Of a stretch of DNA of 64,000 nt, positions 45,401-56,125 are shown in pieces (position 1 is the first letter of the stretch; each line of letters opens with the position of its first letter). The position numbers and the translations under genes were made by a program. The stretch comes from Enoplolaimus lenunculus (taxonomy: Eukaryota; Nematoda; Enoplea; Enoplida; Thoracostomopsidae): the NCBI GenBank assembly GCA_030248215.1, contig JASANG010004004.1, positions 1-64,000 on the forward strand, given 5' to 3'. The notes beneath the pieces were generated by a model. The model was not told where the DNA came from. It ran no database searches and was given only the letters and a program-made list of their open reading frames with translations.

Positions 45401-48400
45401 CTAATGCCTAGATTTTTTCTTGGTTAGTAAATATCTGAGCTAGGTTTGGTTGGAAAGGGGGGAAAAGGGAAACCTGGGTAGGTTTTGGTTGCAAAGGTAA
45501 AGTGGGAATCTATGCCTAGGAATCCGGGGGAAAGTGGAAAATTCAAGCTGAATCATAGGTTTTGGTTGGAAAACGGGAAAAGTTCAAATTTTAATGCCTA
45601 GATTTTTACCCTGGGTTGGTAGGGAAAATCTGAAGCTTAGGTTTTGGTTGGAAAACGGGAAAAGTGGAAAATTCTAATGCCTAGATTTTTACCCTGGGTT
45701 GGTAGGAAAAATCTGAAGCATAGGTTTTGGTTGGAAAACGGGAAAAGTGGAAAATTCTAATGCCTAGATTTTTACCCTGGGTTGGTAGGGAAAATCTGAA
45801 GCATAGGTTTTGGTTGGAAAACGGGAAAAGTAGAAAATTCTAATGCCTAGATTTTTCCTTGGTTAGTAGGAAAATCTGAAGCAAAGGTTTTGGTTGGAAA
45901 GCGGGAAAAGTGGAAAATTCATAGATTTTTCCTGGGTGTTAGGGAGGCATAGGTTTTGGTTGGAAAACGGGAAAAGTGGAAAATTCTAATGCCTAGATTT
46001 TACCCTGTGTTGGTAGGGAAAATCTGAAAGATAGGTTTTGGTTGGTAAACGGGAAAAGTGGAAAATTGAAATGCCTAGATATTTTCTTGGTTAGTAAGAA
46101 ATATCTCAAGCAAAGATTTTGGTTGGAAAACGGGAAAAGTGGAAAATTCAAGTGTAGGGCATAGGTTTTGGTTGGAAAACGGGAAAAGTGGAAAATTTTT
46201 AATGCCTAGATTTTACCCTGGGTTGGTAGGGAAAATTTGAAGCATCGGTTTTGGTTGGAAAATGGGGAAAAGTGGAAAATTCTAATGCCTAGATTTTTAC
46301 CCTGGGTTGGTAGGAAAAATCTGAAGCATAGGTTTTGGTTGGAAAAGTGGAAAAAGTGGAAGGGAATAACCCCTGAAAAACCGAGGGGAAAACGGGAAGG
46401 GAAAATCAAGTTTTACCCTGGGTTGGTAGGGAAGGGCATAGGTTTTGGTTGGAAAACGGGAAAAGTAGAAAATTCTAATGCCTAGATTTTTACCCTGGGT
46501 TGGTAGGAAAAATCTGAAGCATAGGTTTTGGTTGGAAAACGGGAAAAGTGGAAAATTCTATTGCCTAGATTTTTACCCTGGGTTGGTAGGGAAAATCTGA
46601 AGCATAGGTTTTGGTTGGAAAACGGAAAAGTGGAAAATTTTTATGGCTAGTTTTTTACCCTGGGTTGGTAGGGAAAATCTGAAGCATAGGTTTTGGTTGG
46701 AAAACGGGAAAAGTGGAAAATTCTAATGCCTAGATTTTACCCCGGGGTTGGAAAGGAAATCTGAAGCATAGGTTTTGGTTGGAAAACGGGAAATGTGGAA
46801 AATTCTAATGCCTAGATTTTACCCTGTTTTGTTAGAATGACCCAGGTTCCATTGGTTGGAAAAGGGAAAAGTCGGAAATTCTACGTTTTCCGAGTACTTT
46901 ATACCTGGGGAGCGACACGTCGCCCAAAGGTCTGAAGCAAAAGGTTTTGGTTGGAAAACGGGAAAAGTGGAAAATTTTAAATGTCCTATGATATTGGTTA
47001 CTCCTGCAGAAATAAGCAAACCAAAAGCACAGGCCACCACAAAAACAAACACACCACCACCAACCCGTTGGTAGAGAAAATCTCAAGCAAAGATTTTGGT
47101 TGGAAAACCGGAAAAGTGGAAAATTCAAGTGTAGGGAATAGGTTTTGGTTGGAAAACGGGAAAAGTGGAAAATTTTTAATGCCTAGATTTTACCCTGGGT
47201 TGGTAGGGAAAATTTGAAGCATCGGTTTTGGTTGCAAAATGGGGAAAAGTGGAAGATTCTATATGTCTAGATTTTTACCCTGGGTTGGTATGGAAAATCT
47301 GAAGCTTAGGTTTTGGTTGGAAAACGGGAAAAGTGGAAAATTCGAATGCCTGACTTTTACCTGGGTGGTAGAAGCATAGGTTTTGGTTGGGAAACGGGAA
47401 AAGTGGAAAAATCTAATGCCTAGATTCTTACCCTTGGTTGGTAGGGAAAATCTGGGGAAAAGTGGAAAATTTTAATGCCAAGATTTTTACCCTGGGTTGG
47501 TAGGGTAAATTTGAAGCATCGGTTTTGGTTGGAAAACGGGAAAAGTGGAAAATTCTAATTCCTAGATTTTTACCCTGGGTTGGTAGGGAAAATCTGAAAC
47601 ATAGGTTTTGGTTGCAAAACGGGAAAAGTGGGGAAAATTCTAATTTTCCTTGCCTAGATTTTTACCCGGGTTGGTAGGGAAAATCTGAAAGAAACATAGG
47701 TTTTGGTTGGAAAACGGGGAAAAGTGGAAAATTCTAATGCCTAGATTTTTACCCTGGGTTGGTAGGGAAAATCTATAGGTTTTGGTTGGAAAACGGGAAA
47801 AGTGGAAAAATTTTTATGGCTTGTATTTTACCCTGGGTTGGTAGGGAAAATATGAAGCATAGGTTTTGGTTGGGAAACGAGAAAAGTGGAAAATTCTAAT
47901 GCCTGACTTTTACCCTGGGTTGGTAGGGAAAGAGCATAGGTTTTGGTTGGAAAACGGGAAAAGTGGAAAATTCTAATGCCTAGATTTTTCCCTGGGTTGG
48001 TAGGGAAAATTGAAGCATAGGTTTTGGTTGGAAAACGGGAAAAGTGGGAAAATTGAAATGCCTAGATATTTTCTCGGTTAGAGAATATTAAAGCGATGGT
48101 TGGAAAACGGGAAAAGGAAAATTCAAGCGTAGGGCATAGGTTTTGATTGGAAAACGGGAAAAGTGGAAAATTCTAATGCCTAGATTTTTACCATGGGTTG
48201 GTTGGGAAAATCTGAAACACAGGTTTTGGTTGGAAAACAGGAAAACTGGAAATTTCTAATACCTAGATTTTTACCCAGGGCTGGTAGGGAAAACCTGAAG
48301 CAAAGTTTTGGTTGGAAAACGGGAAAAGTGGAAAAATTCTAATGCCTAGATTTTTACCATGGGTTGGTAGGGAAAATCTCAAGCATAGATTTTGGTTGGA

Positions 48401-48672
48401 AAACGGGAAAAGTGGAAAATTCTAATGCCTAGATTTTTTTCTGGGTTGGTAGGGAAAAGCTGAAGCATAGGTTTTGGTTGGAAAACGGGAAAAGTGGAAA
48501 ATTCTAATGCCTAGATTTTTACCCTGGGTTGGTAGGGAAAATCTGAAGCATAGGTTTTGGTTGGAAAACGGGAAAAGTGGAAAATTTAAAGGCCTAGATT
48601 TACCTTCGGTTGGTAGGGAAAATCTGAAGCATAGGTTTTGGTTGGAAAACGGGAAAAGTGGAAAATTTAAAG

Positions 48673-48673
48673 N
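48673..48673. other. ambiguous base N
   Basis: A single N within the satellite array marks an unresolved assembly position. Copy number here should be treated as approximate. Confidence 0.95.
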
Positions 48674-49337
48674 CCTAGATTACCTTAGGTTGGTAGGGAA
48701 ATCTGAAGCATAGGTTTTGGTTGGAAAATGGGAAAAGTGGAAAATTTAAAGGCCTAGATTTACCTTAGGTTGGTAGGGAAAATCTGAAGCATAGGTTTTG
48801 GTTGGAAAACGGGAAAGTGGAAAATTTTAATGCCTAAATTTTTACCTTTAGGTTGGTAGGGAAAATCTGAAGCATAGGTTTTGGTTGAAAACGGGAAAAG
48901 TGGAAAATTTAAAGGCCTAGATTCACCTTAGGTTGGTAGAGAAAATCTGAAGCATAGGTTTTGGTTGGAAAACGGGAAAAGTGGAAAATTTATAGGCCTA
49001 GATTTACCTTCGGTTGGTAGGGAAAATCTGACGCATATGTTTTGGTTGGAAAACGGGAAAAGTGGAAAATTTAATTGACCTAGATTTACTCTGGGTTGGT
49101 GGGGAATATCTGAAGCATAGGTTATGGTTGGAAAACTGGAAAAGTTGAAAATTTTAATGCCTAGACTTACCCTGGCTTGGTAAAAAAAATCTGAAGCATA
49201 GATTTTGGTTGAAAACGGGAAAAGTGGAAAATTTAAAGGCCTAGATTCACCTTAGGTTGGTGTGGAAAATATGAAGCATAGGTTTTTGTTGAAAAATGGG
49301 AAAAGTGTAAAATTTAAACGCCTAGATTTACCCTGGG

Positions 49338-49880
49338 TTGGAAGTCAGCGACGACCAAATTTGATATATTTATGTTTCCTCGGCCTTCCGGTCATAGCCA
49401 ACAACGTCTTTAAAACAAATTAAAACTTTTTTACAACCTTAAGGCGTCACTCAAAGCGTCGACTTTGTTAACAGACTTATGTTCTGATAATACTGGGCCA
49501 CTCGGTGGTATCTTGTTTTGACCAATCTTGTGCTGGGACTATGATAATCTGATATATTTAATAGTCATGTATTATTTCGGGTAAATGCTCTGCTCATTTA
49601 GGTTTAACTGTGTAAAGTAGATTTTGTTCATTGCACTGTTCCGCTCCGCGGTTTCTTGTTTTGACCAGTGTCGAAATATATTGCCTGTTAGTTTGTAGGA
49701 TGCAACCGGAGGTGAAAAATGCCAGATCCGGAGCCGGAAGTGAACAAAAGTAGCCGGAACCGGAGATGATGCCGCAGGTGAGGTGAAATCAGGTCGTTGA
49801 AATGATATTTAACTTGTTAATTTTAGGAAATATCTGCTGTGTTGTTAAATCGTTCCATTGGAATTTTCTACTTTTCCCAT
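49338..49880 (+). repeat. spacer copy 1 of a direct duplication
   Basis: Non-satellite sequence starting GAAGTCAGCGACGACC and running to TCCATTGGAATTTTCTACTT. It recurs at 51336-51690 with very few differences. Copy 1 contains an extra block of about 190 bp (49573-49764) with GGAACCGGAG-like motifs. Confidence 0.9.
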
Positions 49881-50880
49881 TTTCCAAACAAAACCTATGC
49901 TTTAGATTTTCCCTTCCAACCAAGGGGAAATCGAGACGTAGAAATTTTCCACTTTTCCCGTTTTCCAACCAAAACCTATGCTTGAGATTTTCCCTACCAA
50001 CCTAAGGTAAATCTAGGCCTTTATATTTTCCACTTTTTCCGTTTTCCAACCAAAACCTATGCTTCAGATATTCCCCACCAACCCAGAGTAAATCTAGGTC
50101 TTTAAATTTTCCACTTTTCCCGTTTTCCAACCAAAACATATGCTTCAGATTTTCCCTACCAACCTAAGGTAAATCTAGGCCTTTAAATTTTCCACTTTTC
50201 CCATTTTCCAACCAAAACCTATGCGTCAGATTTTCCATACCAACCGAAGGTAAATCTAGGCCTATAAATTTTCCACTTTTCCCGTTTTCCAACCAAAACC
50301 TATGCTTCAGATTTTCCCTACCAACCTAAGGTAAATCTAGGTCTTTAAATTTTCCACTTTTCCCATTTTCCAACCAAAACCTATGCTTCAGATTTTCCCT
50401 ACCAACCGAAGGTAAATCTAGGCGTTTAAATTTTCCACTTTTCCCGTTTTCCAACCAAAACCTATGCTTCAGATTTTCCCTACCAACCTAAGGCAAATCT
50501 AGGCCTTTATATTTCCCACTTTTTCCGTTTTCCAACCAAAACCTATGCTTCAGATTTTCCCTACCAACCTAAGGTAAATCTAGGCCTTTAAATGTTCCAC
50601 TTTTCTCGTTTTCCAACCAAAACCTATGCTTCAGATTTTCCCTACCAACCTAAGGTAAATCTAGGCCTTTAAATTTTCCACTTTTCCCATTTTCCAACCA
50701 AAACCTATGCTTCATATTTTCCATACCAACCTAAGGTAAATCTAGGCCTTTAAATTTTCCACTTTTCCCGTTTTCCAACCAAAACCTATGCCTTACGCTT
50801 GAATTTTCCAGTTTTCCAGTTTTCCAACAGAAACCTTTGCTTCACGTTTTCCCTACCAACCCAGGATAAAAATCTAGGCA
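49850..50880 (-). repeat. 83-bp satellite, inverted block, about 12 copies
   Basis: Same unit as the main array but on the other strand (CCACTTTTCCCGTTTTCCAACC). It switches orientation near 50880 at the sequence AAATCTAGGCATTTGG. Confidence 0.95.
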
Positions 50881-50884
50881 TTTG

Positions 50885-51340
50885 GAAAATGGGAAAAGTG
50901 GAAAATTTAAAGGCCTAGATTTACCTTAGGTTGGTAGGGAAAATCTGAAGCATATGTTTTGGTTGGAAAACGGGAAAAGTGGAAAATTTAAAGGCCTAGA
51001 TTTACTCTGGGTTGGTGGGGAATATCTGAAGCATAGGTTTTGGTTGGAAAACGGGAAAAGTTGAAAATTTTAATGCCTAGACTTACCCTGGCTTGGTAAA
51101 GAAAATCTGAAGCATAGATTTTGGTTGAAAACGGGAACAGTGGAAAATTTAAAGGCCTAGATTCACCTTAGATTGGTGGGGAATATCTGAAGCATAGGTT
51201 TTGGTTGGAAAACGGGAAAAGTTGAAAATTTTAATGCCTAGACTTACCCTGGCTTGGTAAAGAAAATCTGAAGCATAGATTTTGGTTGAAAATGGGAAAA
51301 GTGTAAAATTTAAACGCCTAGGTTTACCCTGGGTTGGAAG
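50885..51340 (+). repeat. 83-bp satellite, short direct block, 5-6 copies
   Basis: It returns to the orientation of the main array, directly abutting the inverted block, and leads into the second spacer copy. Confidence 0.95.
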
Positions 51341-51690
51341 TCAGCGACGACCAAATTTGATATATTTATGTTTCCTCGGCTTTCCGGTCATAGCCAACAA
51401 CGTCTTTAAAACAAATTAAAACTTTTTTACAACCTTAAGGCGTCACTCAAAGCGTCGACTTTGCTAACAGACTTATGTTCTGATAATACTGGGCCACTCG
51501 GTGGTATCTTGTTTTGACCAATCTTGTGCTGGGACTATCATAATCTGATATATTTAATAGTCATGTATTAAAGATGATGCCGCAGGTGAGGTGAAATCAG
51601 GTCGTTGAAATGATATTTAACTTGTTAATTTTAGCAAATATCTGCTGTGTTGTTAAATCGTTCCATTGGAATTTTCTACTTTTCCCGTTT
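51336..51690 (+). repeat. spacer copy 2 of a direct duplication
   Basis: It matches 49338-49572 and then 49765-49880, so the internal block of about 190 bp is absent here. The near identity points to a recent duplication of about 2 kb. Confidence 0.9.
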
Positions 51691-51880
51691 TCCAACCAAA
51701 ACCTATGCTTCAAATTTCCCCTACCAACCCAGGAATAATGTAAGCTTTTAAATTTTCCACTTTTCCCGTTTTCCAAACAAACTTTACACTACAGATTTTC
51801 CCTACCGAACCAGGGAATATGCAGGCTTATGAATTTTCCACTTTTCCGCAGCAAAACCTATGCCCGCGATTTTTCCTACC
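51660..51880 (-). repeat. 83-bp satellite, terminal inverted copies
   Basis: Two to three diverged units in inverse orientation adjoin the right inner inverted repeat, mirroring the start of the main array at the left end. Confidence 0.9.
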
Positions 51881-52505
51881 AACCAGTGAAAAATCAGGTC
51901 GTCATACAGGAGTGGCTGCGATGCACTGCTGGTCGTAAGTTTTCCACCCTGGAAAAGTGGAAGCCCCTAATCTATACATGGGCCGTATACAAATAACCAT
52001 TTTTCATATGATGCTGCAGGACATTTATGCGAATGTCATATGCTATCCCAAAATTCTACTAAATATCATATGATATTTATACAGGACAATGGAATTTGAG
52101 CACGCTAAATAAAACAGTAAAAAGTCGGATAATGCAGCATTAAATGATTTCGCAAGTTGAATTAGCTTCTACGTTTCTGTTTCTCGCTAAGTTTTCCCAA
52201 AATATATTCCTAAGTACAAATAATCCAAATTTGAAATTTTAGTATCATATGACGTTCTACAGGACAATCAAGCTAGTTTACCACAACTTTGCAGACATTT
52301 TCAAACATATCATATGATACTCGCAGACAATATTCGGAATATCATATCATATTGCAGTACAAACAGTAGATGTCACATCAGGATAGCAGACAATTCAAAT
52401 TTTTTGAATCTCACAGCGGATAAACGGTCAGACAAAATGTTACCAGCTATAGTCATAGGGACAAAACGTGTTCCAGGCTGCCCCAGTTATAACGTGAACC
52501 CCGCA

Positions 52506-54250
52506 TTAGATACTAGTACCCGATGGAGCCGCCGTCAGTAAAGTAGACAGACAATTAACTAGCATGAACGCCGCCGGTGCGCTGGGGTATAAACGTATTA
52601 ATCGCATTGTACCGTAGGCCCATGTTACGCTGAGGGCCGTCACGATGTCCCGGGACAACAAGCATGGAGTGCTGCGTAAGCAAACCAGCGCTCAAAACAC
52701 TCCTCCTTATAAAAATATATTCATACATAAACAGGGGCGTTGGCAGGGGGGGTTTCAGGTGTGAACGCCATGTTTGAAATTTTGCACTAGAATTTTGAGA
52801 CACGGTTTCAAGTTGCACCACAAGCAACCAACCACCCTTCGAAATTTTTATACAACGTAACCCTTCCCCTCGTTATGAAATTCTGGCTACGCCCATGCGA
52901 ATAAAGCATTTTCAACTTATATACACTTCGCGAAACTCTGCATGGACGAAACAAGATATCTGATCCCCATATTTTAATAAAAATTGCCGATACCTCCAGC
53001 AAAGTTCTAACGGAGGCAGGATTAAACTTCGCAGACCTCCGGTTGTGCCCTGATGCCTATGGTAAAATAAACCAGTATTCTATAAAACAAAACAATTTGG
53101 AGTTCCTACATGCCCGAATTTTTAACGTTTAAAAAAGGCACTGAGGTGGAACCACTTAAAAATGTAGCAACAATAGCTTATTTTATTTACAGTTTATTCT
53201 CGAAAGTTTTTACAGCTTTTACGCAGAGGAATTTGACTGCTGATTGCGCAAACGTTTTGTTCCTTCGTTCACACACTGCACAAAATAACACGTTGTTGTT
53301 TTCAGTTTTGAGACGTCGGCTATGTAATCAGCGGGTCTAAAAGGAGCGTAACCTATCCTAGGGAATGTTGCCGCCCTGAAAAGTTTCATTTTACGAAGTC
53401 ATTATGAAATCCCCGTATGTTTGTACTAAATGTTTTGGGGACCCATAGCATTTTAGGCTTGCAATAAGCTAGATGGAATGCCGGCCGATGACCCTTTCGT
53501 GCAATTTCAGTAAACTGTTAACTTTTTGTTTACTCAAACTCATCGGTTAATGGATTTGTAGATTTTGTTTATTTTCGTTCAGGGCCGTGCCTAGGGTTAT
53601 CCGGACCCTCTCCGAAAACTAAACCTAGTATCATTTATACTAAAAATAGGTTAGCTTTATGCTAAGTGGATCGATATTAAACCGTGTTCAAGCATTTGCT
53701 GTGTAAGCACCAATTAATTGAATAATTTTTGTCAGCGAAGCGATCAAGAAACGAGACGTATGTTTTTGTACTCAAAGTTTTCGATCACTAGTTATTTTGA
53801 AACTATGCAGTTTTTAAATTTGATTTTGTTTTCAAATGCCGGGCCCCTTTTATCTCGAGTGCCCGCCCACGGTGGATTTGGAGGTTTCAAGTACGGGTTT
53901 GCTTATTTTTGCCATTTACGGCGTTGTGTGATGCAAAGGCATAGTGAAAGTGGTCAAGCAGGCGTGGACCCCTAGTGGTTTTTAAAAAAAATATATTTCG
54001 GTTGATAAATGACCTTAATTGAAATTGAAATATTTCAGAATAATTTCGCTGTATGATTTGGGCCTAAGATTAAACCTTAGACGTCTAGTTGCTAAAGTCC
54101 ATCAGGTTTCCTGTCTCCTAGCGGAGAGGCAGCACCATAATTAACTCGGGCTAATGTTATAGCACGTATTCTCAGCTGACCTGGTGATAAGGTGCAATAT
54201 GCAGGTAACAATCGAAACCAGTCAAGAACTGAAAACTCAATGTTGACATG
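52506..54250. other. intergenic, no confident gene
   Basis: A block from about 52733 to 52898 begins AGGGGCGTTGGCAGGGGGGG and ends TTCTGGCTACGCCC, resembling the ends of a GGGGCGTAGCC-type MITE. No clean duplication flanks it. The remainder shows only short frames. Confidence 0.4.
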
Positions 54251-54257
54251 ATATCGG

Positions 54258-54265
54258 TATAAATA
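54258..54265 (+). promoter_or_regulatory. TATA-box-like motif
   Basis: TATAAATA lies 13 bp before the ATG at 54271 and 37 bp before the ATG at 54295. If used, transcription would start near 54288. That would favour ATG 54295 or 54337 over 54271 as the start. It is a sequence match only. Confidence 0.35.
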
Positions 54266-54270
54266 AGTAG

Positions 54271-54811
54271 ATGCCTGGTTCATTGCATACAATCATGAAT
54301 AAAAATAATTATATTATCCATTGCGATTCATTGCTTATGCCAAAAGGACCCGCAGATACTCTAGAACAATTATGCTTGCGTGCAATTACAAATGACGCTC
54401 GAACACTTTCATTGGCTGCATCGAGTGCGTGTTTACCAGTAGAACATTTGCGACAAATTCAACTGCGGGTGTTAAATGTCTTTTTGCCTATTTGGCAGGA
54501 CGGCGCAACAAATGAAAACACGGCACCAGAAACAAGTACTCCTGACTTTTCATTATTTATTCAGTCCGCTGCGTTATTATTCGTTCCAAACAAATCATTG
54601 GTCGGTTATGGAAATGTTAGTCTTCATTTGGATTCGGCAGCGCTTACAGACCCTTTTTTATCCGCAATAGCATGGCATTTTCGTTCAGCGAATGCTGCAC
54701 GAAAGAGATCAGGTTTAGACGGCCAGACAGCTTTGGACGCACTGGATAATACAAATTTGGACGGTTTCAAGAACATTTGTTTACATTGTGGCTATACTAC
54801 ATTAACGCACG
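54271..54811 (+). CDS. LRR protein with BC-box, exon 1
   Basis: This exon codes for residues 1-180 (plus one base) of a predicted 622-residue protein. TLEQLCLRAI (residues 30-39) fits the elongin B/C-binding BC-box rule [APST]-L-x3-C-x3-[AILV]. LPVEHLRQIQL follows, placed where cullin-box residues lie in VHL- and SOCS-type receptors. The family precedent is an N-terminal BC-box before LRRs in ZYG11/ZER1 and PRAME-type CUL2 receptors. A role in substrate recognition for a ubiquitin ligase is inference. The rest (SAALLFVPNKSLVGYGNVSL, FKNICLHCGY) is LRR-like. The donor GTACGT at 54812 is in phase 1. Alternative starts are 54295 (MNKNNY) and 54337 (MPKGPAD), and all three keep the BC-box. Confidence 0.78.
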
Positions 54812-55809
54812 GTACGTATTGCAAATTCATTCTGCGTGACCGCGTGCAATCAGAGGTGGAAAAGCAACTCTGAGGTCAACGAAGTTTGCCGGAGCCTAAA
54901 CCAGAACTGGAGGTGAAGCGTAAATTTGGTCCGTATAAAGTAACATAGGCCACACTCTTAGACAGAAGTAGGCAACTGGCTAGACTGCATAGTACAAAGT
55001 GTACCAGCAGGTGTTGTGATTTCGCCGTATTCCTCTTTATTTGGGGGTCGATAGCGTAAAATATAGCTATCGTTTAAATGTATAATCGGAGCAACAAAAA
55101 TCTTTTACAGTCAACGTGAAGACAATCGATCAACTATTCCCCCATAAACAAATGAGGCGCGTAGGCCAAAAACGCAACATACGCTGGATATTAGTGTTTT
55201 GTACACAGAATGTGCCCATTTGCATACCCTTGCTAAATAGCGATTATCAACTCTTGGACTAATCAAGAGTGTATAGTTACTATTATAGACAAGAGCATGC
55301 AACTAAGTATATACATTCTGTGTAGAAAATAATGTACCCAGCACGCTTTGTTGTTGCCAGATCATTCTCATTTATGACGTAGCTACATTGCACTAATACT
55401 TTCAAGCTGACCTTATGTCGCTCTGGTTATATATTCTTAAACCCTATATTTACTGTATGCCTCAGTGGTATGTATATCACCTTGACAATGTGGTTGGCCG
55501 TCCAAAAACGTAACGCGGCCCATAGTGAGAGTTGTCATCGAATATCGGTTCAGTGTATCAAAATTGTGATAGGTATTAGTGATACTATTCTGGCAACGCT
55601 TTAAAGAGTATAGCCCAGCAAAGGTTTTAATTCACGAGCGTATAACTGAATCTAAGGACGCGAATTGCGAGCAGGCTTAGCAATGCAGATAATGTAAATA
55701 CAATAAACGCAGCTATTTTGATAAACCTTTCGTTATTTCGGACGTCATACAATTGCTGTAGGTATACTCACTTGTTTGATGTGTTTTTGAATACTGTATC
55801 CAAATTTAG
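54812..55809 (+). other. intron 1 of the LRR gene
   Basis: It runs from GTACGT to CAAATTTAG, 998 bp, phase 1. No embedded element is recognised. Confidence 0.75.
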
Positions 55810-56125
55810 GGCTTGATGAGCTCCTTGCGTGTCAAACACGACTCGAAAGCTTGACACTCAAAGAGATCAAAATTGATTGCGTAGATGCGTTGCAGTTATC
55901 GAAAAGTCTACAGTGTAATGCTACATTGCGAAACCTTGAAGTTGAACTGTATATTCGTGACCCGGATTGGTATGAGTTGGTTGAAGTTGTTGAAAGGCAT
56001 CAGCATTTAGAACGATTGGCAATTAGTATACGTGGATGTACGTTGCGTGACGAAACTCGTCTGTTCACGGCAATACTAACGTATTCCGCGCCTGAGCTGA
56101 GGATTCTGCAGTTGGATAATTTCAA
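55810..56125 (+). CDS. LRR protein with BC-box, exon 2
   Basis: This exon codes for residues 181-286. It opens with GG to complete a split Gly codon and reads LDELLACQTRLESLTLKEIK, a leucine-rich repeat of the L-x2-L-x-L type. Further repeats follow: LRNLEVELYI, HLERLAISIRGC and LRILQLDNF. The donor GTAAGT at 56126 splits an Asn codon (phase 2). Both junction phases agree with the neighbouring exons. The repeats should form a curved solenoid that binds a partner protein. Confidence 0.82.

Larger units (their letters stand above)
41040..49340 (+). repeat. 83-bp satellite, main array, about 100 copies
   Basis: The unit in fixed register reads GGTTTTGGTTGGAAAACGGG, AAAAGTGGAAAATTCTAATG, CCTAGATTTTTACCCTGGGT, TGGTAGGGAAAATCTGAAGC, ATA. 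Length varies mostly between 78 and 86 bp. Variant classes are recognisable, such as TTTAAAGGCCTAGATTTACCTTAGG and GAAATGCCTAGATATTTTCTTGGTTAG. Open frames across it (VGKREKWKI and similar) are artefacts of the repeat, not genes. Confidence 0.97.
40926..51971. mobile_element. inner inverted-repeat unit bounding the satellite
   Basis: The left end at 40926-41020 is the inverse of the right end at about 51885-51971. Shared parts are GGGGCTTCCA, TTTTCCA, GGTGGAAAACTTA, CGCAGCCACTCCTGTATGAC and the following CTAAATTTTCC-like stretch. The repeat even extends about 20 bp further out (CTATACAT, GGCC). Satellite units begin right inside each end, in opposite orientations. It may be an element nested in the 40.73-52.51 kb unit or simply its subterminal region. 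Confidence 0.75.
40733..52505. mobile_element. 11.8-kb TIR unit with internal satellite
   Basis: 40733-40776 and 52462-52505 form a 44-bp terminal inverted repeat with three mismatches (GTTCACGTTATAACTGGG and GGAACACGTTTTG in both). TTA is present directly outside each end (40730-40732 and 52506-52508). Subterminal DNA repeats CATATGA palindromes, including the 18-bp perfect palindrome AAATATCATATGATATTT at 52061-52078. No transposase is visible inside, so it is non-autonomous. A 3-bp TTA duplication with TIRs fits PIF/Harbinger-like elements, but the superfamily is inference. Confidence 0.75.

Noticed and set aside
41170-48713. Long open frames such as VGKREKWKI... and FHFSRFPTKTYAL... across 41-51 kb
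   Set aside because: They are translations of the 83-bp satellite on both strands. A repeat unit whose length is often a multiple of three keeps frames open by chance.
40926-51971. hAT assignment of the inner satellite-bearing unit from its CAGGGGCTTCC-like left end
   Set aside because: No 8-bp flanking duplication fits, and the inverted repeat continues beyond the proposed ends.
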